Origin: Phorcus lineatus
Lineage: Eukaryota; Mollusca; Gastropoda; Trochida; Trochidae
DNA length: 64,000 nt
Assembly (NCBI GenBank): GCA_921293015.1
Contig: OV121083.1
Coordinates: forward strand, 32,046,908 to 32,110,907
Reading direction: 5' to 3'
Under the pieces are notes generated by a model that ran no database searches, had not been told where the DNA came from, and worked only from the letters and a program-made list of their open reading frames with translations. Positions 24,801 through 39,800 of the stretch are shown here, piece after piece; position 1 is the first letter of the stretch, and each line of letters begins with the position of its first letter. The position numbers and the translations under genes are program-made.

Positions 24801-27800
24801 GAAAATAGCTGTGGTTATGACACGCTAACTTGCACACAAGTGAACTGATCCAATTAGTATAAACTGTTGTATTCCAACTATAGATCTAACGCATCTTAGT
24901 TTTAAGATAATAGGTCATGAAATAATGCTATTGATGGAAAAAGAGGCTTTGGAAAAAAAATTAAATAAGTGTATTTGTGATGCTACGCAGTTAAATTCCA
25001 AACTCTGCTCATTACAACCATCACTATTAGAAGCCGCACATTTTACGAGCGCTTCTTAGTCAGATACTCGCATTCAATTTATTGACGTGTACATAGAGTT
25101 ATCTTTTCCTTTTTCGCTCTCGTACTTTCAGCTAAATAGGTGTAATGCACTTAAATAGCACTGTCGTGCATAAATTCCTACTCTGCAAATGTACCTCAGC
25201 GGGTCTAAGTCGGAAATAAATGACGAAGAACACTTCTCGTCTTTATTGAGCCGTCATAGTAGAAATTTATGTAGCCAAAGTCCGGCGCAGTGCTACAACG
25301 TGCACGAAATCTGAAGTACTTCCAATGTCTCTTCGATCAGGTACGAGGCGTATGACCGAGAAAGGTCATGAATTGTATGAACAGACTTTAGATAAACATT
25401 TTGGTGTGCCTTATCCCCCCCTCCCTTCTCTGTGTTTGCTAGTTTTCTTAGAAGGCAGGCCAAAATCAGAAATGATCCTAGTTTCTTCTATGCACCTATT
25501 GACAATATCAAGAAACCCACCCAGGCTAAACCTGAACACAGAATTGTCACGAAGAAAACAGATGTCAGTGAAGTTTGTTTGTGTCCTTTCCATGACAAGG
25601 CTGAAGGTCATACTCTGAACTACCGTCGAGCTTTCAGGAGATTGTCCATCAAAGAACGACGCGATTTTCTTGATAAGAACAACATATGTTTCCGCTGTTG
25701 CAACACAACTGGTCACAGATCTCGTGATTGTAAGCAAGACTTTCAGTGTTTCTTTTGTAAAAGTGACAAGCATGCAACAGCACTTCATATTGAAAAGCCT
25801 GACATCAAGCCGCCCTATCAAAGTGACGGAGGGGAGCCCAAGTTACAGGAATCTTCCTTCAAAATTTAAGGAGCGGAGTCAAACATTCATCGAACAGCAA
25901 GCAACTGTACCCAAATATGCGACAATCTGGTTGGTGGAAAATCATGTGGAAAGACTGTGCTTGTAAAAGTGTTTCCTAAAGACACGCCTTATAACTTTAT
26001 CTGGACTCATGCCGTATTTCACGAACAGAGCGATCGTTTACTTGCTACTTCTGAATAATTTGACAATTTCAATGAAAACGAAAGCCCAATTGAGTACACT
26101 TTGGCATCATGTGCAGGTTATGTTACTCTTAGCGGGCGACGGACCACAGGGGATGTAGTTCAATCCCCTGATGGATCTTCGTCATTAGACTTACCAGTGA
26201 TTTTTGAGTGCAATCATATCCCTGATATGGTGAAGACATTGCGACACCAGAAGCAGCCTTTCATCACCAATACCTCCGATCAAACCCGACGAGATCTTCC
26301 TGTCGCCCACCATGTACTTGAACAGAGAATAGGACTACCAACTTCGCCATTTGCTCAAAAGTTCAACCTTGGTTGGGTGATTGTTGGAGAGGTCTGTTTG
26401 GGTAACATACACAAAACAGACTTTGTGACTGTAAACAAGATACACTTGCTGAGAGACGGGCGTGCTACTGTCATGAAGCCATGCCCGAACAAATTAGAAC
26501 TAAAGGAAAGGTTTTGTGACTTTGGAGATAATGTCTTTTAGAGAACTGCTGAAGATGAGCAGTCTGCTCTGTCTGTAGAAGACAATAAGTTCCTGGATAT
26601 CATGAACACTGAGTTTCACAAGAATTCGGATGGAAACTGGACAGCGCCACTTCCATTTCGTTCTGATAGACCACGACTGCCATGTAGCAGGTCTCAGGCA
26701 GTTCATCGTGCCAAACTACTAGATACGAGTCTGCCAAAGGATCCGGTCAAGCGTGATCATATGATAACCTTTATGAAGAAAGTGATTGATAATGGACATG
26801 GAGAAATTGCACCAGTGCTTGACAGCGATCAAGAGTGCTGGTATCTTCCTTTGTTTGGAGTCTTCCACCCGAAAAAACCTGGACAAATACGGGGCATGTT
26901 TGACTCATCTGCTCATTACAAAGGTGTGTCTCTTAACAGTGTTCTTCTCACTGGGCTAAAAAGCTTTTCATTGTTTTTTTTCATTATCACTATTATACTA
27001 TGCTAGCAGGCTCAAAATGTAGAATGTCAAAACTAAACGTTGTATTTCCTGCAAAACTTTAAATGTATAGAGGATAATATTTAAACAAAAGTGATATGAA
27101 TTAATGTTAATATAAATCTTTCATCGTAGTCCTCAAAGGCATTTTCTCTCAAGGCAGTGTTTGATAAACTAAGGCATTTATATATCGAAGTCAATATTTC
27201 ATCAGAACATCTTATCTTCAAAGTAATTTTTATCAATGTCCTTTCAAAATCATTAATTGCTTTATAAAAATATTTTATCAATGTTTTTTCAAGCTAATCT
27301 TTTCATCAAATTCATATTTCAACATCATTTTTTTCCATCAAAGTCTTTTTTAATGAAGGTAATGTTTTCAAAATAATTATTTCTCAACAACTTCATTATA
27401 ATCATTGTTGTAATAATTTACTATGAACTATATTTTGTGAATGAATACTAAATGTCTTTTTCTTTTTTTCATTTTAGGCATTAATGCACAAAGGAATGGA
27501 TGATTCCATTTTGATGGTTGGTTGAAGGCAGTTAAATGCTAAACCACAAGTTCTTTGTGAAAGACTGTAGGTGTTATTTCCTGTAGGCATCAGTAGACGT
27601 CACCGTTGTTATACGAATGTGAAACATTAATCACAGTTAGAACACAGTCAAATGCTTTCGTCCAATCATATGAATGTTGGAGTACAATTATATCCCGAGA
27701 GATGTACAGATGGCAGGTTGCGTTCGTGTACATGCTCATGAACTGATTCACACACTCCTTTTAAGACGACGGCAATGCAAACTGACTGTTTATTTGTGTA

Positions 27801-30800
27801 GAACATACTGATGAACATACTAATTAGATAGAAAGTTTGATTTCGGAATGAAGAATTGAAACTGTCAGTTGATAGTCAAGGAGATCAAATCTGATCGTTT
27901 TCGGCGTTGAGGGCGAGAAGGTGAGAGTTGGGACCTACGTGGAGATAAAGTGAAGGATTTAATGGAGTCCACCCTGGCTATTGAACGTGCACGCAATATT
28001 GGACTTTAAAGAGTACACAGGCTCAACACTAAAACCAGCCCTAGACCAATTATTGCACAATTCCAGTCATTTAAGGATAAGGACATGGTAAAAGGTAAAG
28101 CAAAATCGAAACTGAAAAACAAAAACAATATCGTGTAAGTGATGATTACACAAGGAGAATCAGAGACATCAGGAAACAGCTAAGTAGGTTCCTTGAAGAT
28201 TACAGGAAAAACAGTGAACAGAACTGTTACATCTCCTATGATAAACTTATAGTGGCTGATCGTGTCTATAAATATGACAGTGAGAATGACAAGCTGATTC
28301 GAGTAGGACAACATAACACGCGCCCGTCAAGGGGAACTAAGCCACTGTAGATGTAAACACGAAATAAGGATACGGCCGAGACCATCGATATACAGTGTTC
28401 AAAATCGGATCAAGCAAGATCAACAACACACCTGATATATCCATCTTATGCTTGAATATTAATGGGCTATACTCAATGACTGTAAGTTACCTTGAAGACA
28501 GTAAGAAAATCTTATGCAGTAATAAAAGTTTTGCAATTTTAGAAATATGGACGATTGAGACTTTAATGGCATATTCACAGGTTATACAACATTTCAGTGT
28601 ATTCGCAAAATGTTAAAAGTGAAGGTAAATTTAGCGGAGGAATAGCCGTTTATATTCGAGAGACAATTAGAAACTGTTTTAGAAGAGTACACGGAGAGTG
28701 GGAAGATCGTATATTTTTCTATGAACCGGATCTTTTCAGTATTTTCAGTTATATAAGGATTTGTATACATAGATCCAAACCCATGCTATGCCGATAATAA
28801 CAGTGCTATAGATGGACTTGAACGTAAATTGTATGAGTCGAAAAATGCGTTCAGTGATTGTAAATTTCTTTTCTTCTGGTCAAATGCAAGATTTTATTCT
28901 TAATGACGAAACTACCTTCCTACCACTGGATGATACCTGCTATAGTGAAGACGATTTCAACAAACGAAAATCTAAGTATATCATATTCAACCGAGATGGA
29001 CTATCGTTAATTGATCTGTGTTGTCAGTTTGATATGCATGTTACAAATGGAAGAAGTAACGGAGACGAAAATGGCGAATATACATTCATCGGACCCCAGG
29101 GATGCAGTGTAATCGACTATTTAGTAGTGTCATCAGACATTTAAAAAATGTTAAATCCTTCATTGTTATAAGTGAAACTTTATCAGATCATATGCCCATC
29201 ACAACAACCATCATTGTGCCAAGTGATAGCGACATGACAAAACACAGCACCAACAATGCACGAGCTTCACGCTGTAACCAGCATAATCTTACTCGTATCA
29301 CATAGGAAAATTCAAAATGTTAAGCTTTTCTGGACTGCCAAGTAAAGCAAACCCACCTTACTTTGGAAACTTTTAAAGCTGTTGTAAAAAACAACATAGA
29401 TGAAGAAATTCAACTTCTGCAGAATATCTAACATTGAAAAGACACTTCAAAAACATATGCCACCAGAAGAAAAGAGAATATGAAGATAAATAGTCCACTG
29501 GCCACTAGGGGTCCCCATACTCATACTCATCTGGAATGTGCAAAGATAAGGATGCGTGACAAGTAGATGGATGGAAGTTGTTTCTCAGACATCCTTATCC
29601 TTCTTGAAGTTTTACTTGTCAGATAAAGTGGCTCTTAGGTTGTGCGATCAGATTTGTTTGGTGAGCTAGGTGCCTTCATATGTGCATTTACTGAAATTTT
29701 TTTTACATTATCATATGATTAATCTCGCTAATAAGGTTTCCTCACTATTGTTTAATGTTTACTTGTTATGGTTATATGGATCAAAATTCATATATCCTAC
29801 AACCAACCTGATGGAGTAATCATGTACTCAGGAACGTGAATTTTAAAATAAAGTTGTTAAGCAGAATTTATTTTCTTCCTTATGTATATCACTTATAAAA
29901 GTCCTATAAGGATTTCATTTTTGTTGTCTGGCTGGCATACAAAAAATGTTGATAAAGTTTGCTGTCTGCAACTGAATGACTATCGCTGTGAAGATGGGTC
30001 AAACAATGTATCATGGACACTATCATGATACCATCAAAAGCCTAGAGTATCATACAGTGCATTTCAATAAGCAGGTGGCTCTATGGTAGACATCTCATGT
30101 TCCAATGCCTGGTGTTCTTGTTGCTAATTAGAGTCATAGTTTGACTCTTGTGGATGGGAAGCTAGACCCATTGCGCTCTTCCTAGAGAGTTGGTCGACAT
30201 CAAGGCCACGCAACGTTATAGCTTTGAGGATGATAATGATGGTTGTTGTGGTGTGTGATGTATGGTGAGGTTATTGATGATGATAATGTCTCTTAAAACT
30301 ATGATTTTGATAAATTGGTGATGTCCAAAAAGCAGCTGAGTCTTATGGAGATTGAAAATAAATAACTTGCAAGAATGTACTCCTATACTACATGACTGTG
30401 ATGTGTGTTATGACGGAATTAATACATATGTGGAATCTTTCTTCTTTGTACCCTTTAAATCTATCCCTTAAAATCCCCAATGATTTAGAAGTAAAACAAC
30501 ACATTCAAAATACAAAATGAGTTTTTTCCAAGGCTGAGTTGGTGTATTTCAATGATAGTAGATTAACAGGTCTCTTGGTTTGCTTTTGGACACTTAATTT
30601 GTGTATTATAAGTACACATAAGTACACAAATGAATCACATGCACTCATCATGCTACTCTCGGTGCAAATAATGTAAAATAAAATGACATACATTAACTGT
30701 AGAGAAGAGAAAATATTTTTTTCCAAGGCTGAGTTGGTATATTTCAATGATAGTAGATTAGCGGTAGGTCCCTTGGTTTGCTTTTGGACACTTAATTTGT

Positions 30801-33800
30801 GTGTTATAAGTACACAAAAGTACACAAAAGGGTTACAAGTACTTATAATTCTCCTCTTAGTGCAAATAATGTGAAATAAAATTATATACATTAACTGTAG
30901 AGAAAATAAGATTAAAATGTTACCGATCGAAGTCATGGATGATGAGTTTTTGTAACGGAAACCTAAACTTTCGTACAAATGACTCATGGTAGCTATCTGA
31001 AATGTCTGTCAATGGATTCAGTGACCTTCTAAACATACATTTAGACACAGGGGGTGCATGGGGACCCCTAGTGGCCGGTGGACTAAAAGTTATGCAAGAT
31101 ATATATGAAACTACAATCAACAGGGACTGTAAACAATTTTGGAAGCTAGTGCAAAGATTCTCTCAAAATCAAAATCAATCTTCTCAAGAGATGCCCCAGC
31201 AATGGTTTCAATATTTCAGATACCTACTTAATCCAGATATTGAAACTGACTCTACATTTAATGAAGATGTGCAAAACTATTTTCAGGAACATCAATTTTT
31301 AGACTGTGATGACTAAGCACTATGTGATGATTTAATTGGAAGTAAAAATTCAGAGAATGACATTAAAAAGGCGATTGAAAAAATGAAAAATGGGATATCA
31401 CAAGGGCTTGATGGCATACCGCCAGAAACATTTAAAGCATCACTGGACTTTATTTTACCATATAAACTCTTCAAAAAAAGAAACTTGACACTGACTTTCA
31501 AAGTTCAATATAAAAACCTCAGATGCAAGTTAAACATTGAAATGAAAACTAAAACGCAGTTTGAAGATCTCTGTTCAGTAAATTTTATTCAGAATAAGCA
31601 TGATCTTGAAATGCACAGGTGCACAAGTGTTTCAAAATCACAGGGGTGCACAAATGTCAGTATCGGGTGTGGCCACCATTGGCATTGATTATTGCTTGGC
31701 ACCGACGACCCATGGATGCAACCAAGTTGTCAATCACAGCCTGTGGAATGTTCTGCCATTCGTGCTGAAGTGCTGCAAGAAGTCCTGGAAGTGTTTGGGG
31801 TGGTGGATTCCTACTGCGCACGCGTCGATCCAACTCGTCTCAGAGATGCTCAATTGGTGACAAATCTGGTGATCTCGCTGGCCATGGCAATGTCTGGACA
31901 TTGTTATGCTGTAAAAAGTCACGTGCAACATGTGTTCGAGCATTGTCCTGCTGAAATAGACCACCATGGACGTTGACGTGAGGAATAACGTAAGGCTGTA
32001 GGATCAAGTCCCTATACCGTACTCCTGTGAGGTTACCCACAACATGCACAAGGGGTGTCCTAACACCGTGACGAATCCCGGCCCACACCATGACACTCCC
32101 ACCTCCAAATGGGACAACCTCCTGAACACAGTTGGCAGCATAACGTTCTCCACGACGTCGGTATACACGTGCTCGTCCATCACTTCGTCGAAGCAGAAAA
32201 CGGGACTCATCAGTGAAGAGAACGGTTCTACACCTTGCACGTGCCCATCTCATCCTCTGTTGACACCACTGGAGACGTTCCGCCAGATGACGTTGCGTTA
32301 AAACGGGACGTCGAACCGGTCGTCATGGAAAAAGTCCAGCCTCTCTCAGCCTGTTGCGTACCGTTTGGTCGGAAATTCCACGCAGGCCTGCCATCTGCGT
32401 TGTTGTTGACGTTGCTGTCCTGGTGCGTTCCCGAAGGTGGAGCAGTCGGATGTACCGATCTTGGGCCCGAGTAGTCACCCTTGGTCTGCCTGACCTTGGC
32501 CTATCATCAACGCTGTTTCGGGTGTTGAAACGGGTCCACAATAAAGAGATGGTCTGTCTGGACACGCCAAAGTGTGTTGAAACATCTCGCTGCGTCGCCC
32601 TTGCTTGCAGTCTGCCAATAGCGTTGTTGCGTTGCGCTCTGTTCAGTCTTGGCATTGTTCAGGTCGCTGTACCGATGTTGTATAGTCTGAATGAACAGCG
32701 GCTGATATGGCTTTTTATACAGAAAATGCATTTGGACGAATCGCTCGTTTTCATCCCTGAACACAACGTTAACTTTTTGGGCCATAGTTTTTTTTGTAAA
32801 TTTACACTTTTGAGCAAGCCTTTCTTTAAATTACAGGTATGTATCATTAAAAAAAAAATGACCCGTTTCGAAAAAAATCAATTTCGCATGAATGTCAAGT
32901 TTCTTTTTTTGAAGAGTTTATGTGTTTCTTGTTTTACATGGTATTAGAGACTGGATATTTTCCACAAGCCTGGAACTATGGACTTATAACAACTATCTTT
33001 AAGAAAGGAAGCAGATCAGACCTTAATAACTATAGGGGAACCACTCTATTGAATGTAATGGGCAAGCTGTTTACATCAATAATAATAAGACTTACAACAT
33101 GGTTTGAACTGAAAAACTGTATCTCTGAAGTGCAATCAGGATTTAAAGAAGGACGTTCTATGATCAATAATGTATTTGTTCTACAATCATTAGCACATAA
33201 ATATTTAAGAAAAAATGTGGTAAATTTTATCATTTTCTATGTAGAACTAAAAAAACCTTTGATGTGGTGGACAGAACCAAATTACTTTATATAAGCTTAC
33301 AGAAGTGTTTACGTGGAATTAATTTTAAACTTCTCAAAAGTGTGTTCACAAATGTGAAAGCTTCAGTTAAACTAAATTCTCATCAATTCACAGAATTATT
33401 TGACACACATGTGGAATTAGACAAGGATGTATGCTGTCCCCATTATTGTTTTTTTTATCTACATTGATGAATTGGATAATACTATGAAAATTGAAAATCA
33501 CTGATTGTGATATTGATGATGTTATCTTACTTTTATTTGCAGATGATGTTGCTATATTTAGAAGAAAATGCTTTGTTTGGAAAGTATTGTACAAAATTGG
33601 GCGCTACTGATAATATTGATAAAAGTAAAATTATTGTCTTTAAAAATGGAGGTACACTTTCTCAACATGAAAAGTGGTTTGTTAACGGTAAACTTATAGA
33701 GGTTGTGTAATATTACAAATATCTGGGTATAGTTTTTTCATTTAGAATCGTTTTCTCTCATGTATGTATAACATTAGCTAAAAAGGCAAACAAGGCACTT

Positions 33801-36800
33801 TTTCCTGAAATAAGAAAAAATATTAAAGTTGTACATACAAAATATTGTAAATATGTGTTAAGAATAGCATACAGATTTTCTAATAATGCTGAACTTTGTG
33901 AGCTAGGAAGAATGAGATTGTATGAACATGGTATTATCAAGGTTATAAAATTTTGGATAAGATTGTTAAGAATGGCAACAGGCAGACAACCCAGACATTG
34001 TTATCTAATGGTTTGTAAATATGATGAGTTACTAGTTAGGGTACAGTAACTGGGTATCGTTTGTTAGATATATTCTATTTAGCTCTGGATTCGGTAGTAC
34101 TTGGATAATGCAGGACCTTATAAGATATTTATGAAAACATTTGAATTATGGTTAAGAGATGTTTTTACTCAAAATTGGTTTACTTCTATTTCTTCATCAT
34201 TTACTTTAACAAGGTATTGTACTTTTAAATCTCTCTTACAACCTGAAAAATATTTAATGTCCATTCATCCATCAAATTTGAGGTTTTTTTTCGAAATTTC
34301 GGTGTTCAAATGATTTTAAAAATAAATAGATGTAGTAAACATTTTAATGACGCTTTATGCGAATTATGTGGAACAGGGGGAGAAGATGAATACCATGTTT
34401 GTTGATATGTACATCTTATCATTATCTGCGTACAAGATATTTACCTACATACTATCATAGATACCCATCAATGTTTAAGTTTATGTCACTCATGAATACG
34501 CAAATTGATGAAGTGTTATTTAAGCTAGCTCTTTTTTGTGAAAAAAATGTTTAATTTACGAAACTTTGAAAAGCTCTAAGAGCACTTATGTATATTTTAT
34601 CATCACAAACCTTGTTACCACTGTACTATTGATCTCATGGCCAAATATACGAAATTAACTCTGTTCTGTTCTGTATTCTCTATTGCATATTTAATCTTAT
34701 AGAAGGTTGGTGAACTAGCCATGCATAGAGATGTGGGGTTCAGTAGCGGTTTGGTCGGAGCATTTTTGAAATGATTTTTCAAATGTTTCCTTGTATTCTA
34801 TAGTATAGTCAATGATTTGAAAGCAGATACGTCTTAGTGTTAGGCTATATAAGTCACCATGTTCAGGTTAACTACTATAAAACTATTCGAAAGATAAGCA
34901 CATCAATGCTAAAATTCTAAGTACACAAACTTTGACCAAAAAATATTGTTATTGTATTAAAAAAAAAAATTAATTTGATGTTGTAAACCTATTATTTGTA
35001 TATCAATATTTTCATAACGTCTTCGAACTCAAACAATAAACCATGAAAGACTGATGAACTTCAGAGCCAATGCTCTATTTCCCCTTGTTATTCTTAAAGA
35101 TAATTTAGGCCGCACATATAATTAAAAAACTTTTTTCCGCGCTTTGACAGACCAGCTAGAGGCAGTGAACAACATGAGCTGTGTGACCGAGAACTTCTTG
35201 AGCATCGCTTGTCGTTACGAGCTACCACTTGACTACATTCACCCTGAGAAAATCATTGCTACGGTATTCTACTTCCTCCCGTAAGTACACTCTGACTACA
35301 GCATTATAATCTTCTCCCCCACAAGTACACTCTGACTACAGTATAATATTCTTCCCTGCCATAAGTACCCTCTGACTACAGTATAATATCCTTCTCCTGC
35401 CATAAGTACACTCTTACTAGAGTATTATATTCTTCTCCTGCCATAAGTACATTCTGACTACAGTATAATATTCTTCTCTTGCCATAAGTATACTCTTACT
35501 ACAGTATAATATCCTTCTCCTGCCACAAGTACACTCTGACTACAGTATGATATTCTTCCCTGCCATAAGTACACTCTTACTAGAGTATAATATTCTTTTC
35601 CTGCCATAAATACAGTCTGACTAGAGTATAATATTCTTCTCCTGCCATAGGTACACTCTTACTAGAGTATAATATCCTTCTCCCGCCATAAGTACACTCT
35701 GACTCCAGTATGATAATATTCCCCTGCCATAAGTACACTCTGACGACAGTATAATATTCTTCTCCTTCCATAAGTACACTCTTACTAGAGTATAATATTC
35801 TTCTCCTGCCATAAGTACACTCTGACGACAGTATAATATTCTTCTCCTGCCATAAGTACACTCTGACGACAGTATAATATTCTTCTCCTGCCATAAAATG
35901 TTTTTTTCAAATTCTTTTCTTAATCCATCATTTAATATTGGTGTTCCAAGTTACGATTTGACATTGAGACTATTTTATAAAAAGACATTCTTAACTGTTT
36001 TGTCTGTAAATAGGATGATATATGTCATCTGCTCATTTTAAAGTGATAATTTTATTTATTGATCTGCTAACAATAGTTGTATTCTCTAATTTAGAAAAGT
36101 ATTTTGTAGGTTTTTCTCCCTCTTCAAACCATGTTATTCTATTTCTTATCTGAATACCTTTCAAGTCCTCCTCTTTTATGTGTACTAGTTCTTGTACTTT
36201 GAAAGTTCTGAGAGCATATCTTCGTCTACATTTTGAGAATCCGTTTTTAATAGTGTCTTCACAATTCGTAATTTTTGTTTCTAAATCAGATGTCTATTAT
36301 TTTTAATAAGATAAATAAGATTCAAAATATGTATTTTTGCCTCCAACAGCAAAGTCTCAATGAAAAAATTATCGCTTTTTTTTTTAGCTTAATGTAATCA
36401 AAATTCTGATTCATAAAGTTGCTTTCAGATATATCAATATCAGCATATTTTTTTTATTTTTTATTTGATCCGATGACTATATTCTGGATAAACGAGTTAT
36501 GCAGTTATTAAGGAGTTCTTGAATTTCCCTTATTCCTTACCTTCTGTTTGAATTAAAGTATGAGAGGGTGTCTGGCCGTGTGGTCTGTTTTGTAGCCTTG
36601 TAAGAAAATGGTGTTTAAAGTTATATCAAACATATCTTGAGAAATTAGGAAAAAACTTTTTCTCCACCAAGTATATTTTCTAATACTTTTATTTATTTAC
36701 CTCTATACATCAAAGAGATCAAGAGATGTTGTAAATGTTCTTTTGCAACATCTCTTGATTTGGGGTTGTTTAAATGTTGGTCACTCTCTAAATCAACCGA

Positions 36801-39800
36801 GGAGTCCAAAACTGAAGTTCAAATCTCTTTCAATTATTAATGAGTCATTGTAGAGAGTGTATACTGTGAGCACGTGCTAAGTCCAGTGTTCTACTACCAA
36901 CCGTGAGAACATTCTTACCCTAGTCTTCTATTTCCTGCCGTGTGCACGTTCTGATCTAAGTCTTCTATTTCCTGCCGTGTGCACGTTCTGATCTAAGTCT
37001 TCTATTTCCTGCCGTGTGCACGTTCTGATCTAAGTCTTCTATTTCCTGCCGTGTGCACATTCTGATCTAAGTCTTCTATTTCCTGCCGTGTGCACGTTCT
37101 GATCTAAGTCTTCTATTTCCTGCCGTGTGCACGTTCTGATCTAAGTCTTCTATTTCCTGCCGTGTGCACGTTCTGATCTAAGTCTTCTATTTCCTGCCGT
37201 GTGCACGTTCTGATCTAAGTCTTCTATTTCCTGCCGTGTGCACGTTCTGATCTAAGTCTTCTATTTCCTGCCGTGTGCACGTTCTGATCTAAGTCTTCTA
37301 TTTCCTGCCGTGTGCACGTTCTGATCTAAGTCTTCTATTTCCTGCCGTGTGCACGTTCTGATCTAAGTCTTCTATTTCCTGCCGTGTGCACGTTCTGATC
37401 AAAGCCTTCTACTTCCTACCGTGAGCACATTCTAAACCCCAGTCTTCTACTGATATGCAGACGATTTGTGTTTGTTTTCAGATAGTGTTATTGGTTTGCA
37501 AAGGAAGATCAACTTGTTGGTAGAATTTTGCAACAGATGGAGATTGATTGTTAATTTGACAAAACAGAAGTTATAGTTTTTAGAAACGGTGGAAAACTTA
37601 AGAAAAGTGAATTTTTTTTAAGAATAAAAAAAATGAAAATTTCACCTTACTATAACTATTTGGTTTAAACATATTTTATTCATTTCAAAGAAAAAAATGG
37701 ATTGGCAAACAAGCTGGAAGCTTATATTAATGCCGCTCCAAGAAAAAATTATATCTAAAACCATCGAACATACAACACGAAGTTATGGCAAACCAATACG
37801 ATGTTCAATTGCAACACAATTCGGTTAAAGAGCCACTCCGTGATTTTCATAACATATTATTTACCTTTGATACGAACCTAAATGTCATACGTGGTGATAT
37901 AAAATCAAAACATCTTAACTTTTCATGTCCCTAAGACATATATATATATATGACAAATATTGGTTTTCCATGAAAATCTAAAAACAGCCTTATAAATGCA
38001 CAGAGGTGTAGATATCACGTCCAATATTAATATGAGGGTAGTACGTCGCAATTATGATCGAAAACCGGACAGTGGCGCGCGTCAAAGAGTCAAACGGTAT
38101 TTTGGAGACTTATCTAAAACTGCCAGGAGGGCACTTAGGAGTTGATAGTGTTTGTTAGGTTATATAACTAGTATCCATGTATATTGGACCTCTGTGCATT
38201 TATAAGTCTGCTTTTAGATTTTCATGGAAAACCAGTATTTGGCATAGATAGATCTTTTGGACATGAAAAGTTAATATGTTTTGATTTTATATCACCACAT
38301 ATGACATTTAGGTTCGTATCAAAGGTAAATAATATGTTATGAAAATCACGGAGTGGCTTTTTAAGGTATTCAATATTACAAAAGCAATTTCTTCATGCTG
38401 ATTTAGAGATAATAAAGTTCAACTCATTTCTTATCAAATCTACAGGAATGGGTGATAAAAAGGTAAACATATTGTTTAATAGCCGAGTTGTCAATATCAG
38501 ATAACTCTTTATTTCCATTTAGAATTGTTTTTAAACTGTATCCATTTTTGTAGAATAACGCTTCATTTCTTAGCAGTGAGTAATTTGGATATAAGAGTAA
38601 TGGAGTAAATAATGTGATGTACCTTTGTGGTCTGCGCCGCATGAACATAACGGGTCATTTGAAATATGTCTCTCAAATTTAAGAAAATTTAGATAGCTAC
38701 ATCCTAAACGGTGTCTGCAATGGGCGATTTGACAAAATCGATTTCCGTTATCCAGATCAAATCCAAATGAATTTCCTTGTCTAGGGATTATTTTCTTAGT
38801 AGACATTTTCTGGGATTCTAACATTTTTATGTTTTTTGGTAAAGCATTCCAAAGATCAGTTGTACTTGGAAATGATTTTGAATAAGTAGATGTTTTAATT
38901 TGAATATTTTGTATCTTTTTGATGAGTTTCTTAAACCGTATGGATTTCCTGCCGATACACTGTCTGGAAGTACAGGTGTAGGTCACATAAATAATTTGGT
39001 GCTTTATCGTTTACCATTTTATAAAAAAGGGTTAATTTTTGTAAACGTCTTCTGTCATTTAGAGGTATGAAAATAGTTTCTGCATACATTTTATTATGAC
39101 TTGTGCCACATGTGGCCAAACATATACTTCTAAGTCCGTCTAATTGTAATTTTTCTAAATTGGCTTTTTGGGTTGCCATGCAGTTATCCCAAATATGACA
39201 ACAATAGTCAAAAATAGGTAAAATGAAAGACTAATACATGGTCTGTATGATTTACGCGATAGGGGGTATTTCAAACTCATTAAGCAATTGAACAGGAGTA
39301 ACTTTATCTACAATACAGACAAGCATCTTCTTGCAATATAAGACCTTATTGTTTATGTTCACCAACTTTAGTAATAGGAATACCTTGCATGTTTAAGTGA
39401 GGCTTAGAGCTGGCCACCCGCTTTTTACTAAACTGAGTTGTTTCCGTTTTTTGAGGGTTGAATTTTACTTGCTATTTAATTGCCCACATAGAATTCAAAT
39501 CATCATTAAGTTTGTTTGCTTATAAAACCGGATCTTCTATTATTACATATAACTATTTTGGATTGCTCTTTTCCAATAGGTTGTCATGGTCAAAGTCTTT
39601 CCAAAATCTTGTAAACAAAGCCTCTAATGCTCTATTTTCAGTTAAACTTCTTAGTCAAAAGATTAAAATTATCTCTCCGTTGGTGCTCTTTAGAATTCTT
39701 GATGTTCTACTTCCTACCATGAGCCCATTCTGATTCAAATTTTCTACTTCCTACCGTTTTAACGTTCTGATTTCAGTCTTCAACTTCCTTAAGTAAGCAC

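Larger units (their letters stand above)
27860..34680 (+). mobile_element. LINE relic split by two DNA transposons (intron 2)
   Basis: Plus-strand LINE pieces read in order across two insertions. The ORF1 or linker region is at 27900-28350 (the DKLIVADRVYKYDSENDKL stretch). The endonuclease is at 28400-29300 (GLSLIDLCCQFDMHVTNGR, FIGPQGCSVIDYLVVSSDI, LSDHMPIT). The RT start is at 31090-31462 (GLDGIPPETFKASLDF). The RT core is at 32930-33560 (FKKGSRSDLNNYRG, SGFKEGRSMINNVFVLQSL, LLFADDVAIF). A C-terminal zinc-binding stretch (LCELCGTGGEDEYHVC) lies near 34360-34400. The 3' end near 34680 carries TCTGTTCTGTTCTGTATT. Stops and shifts show it is inactive. The clade was not determined. Confidence 0.8.

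Noticed and set aside
35580-35894. Minus-strand repeat ORF in array 1
   Set aside because: By-product of the ~41-bp minisatellite; frame changes between units.
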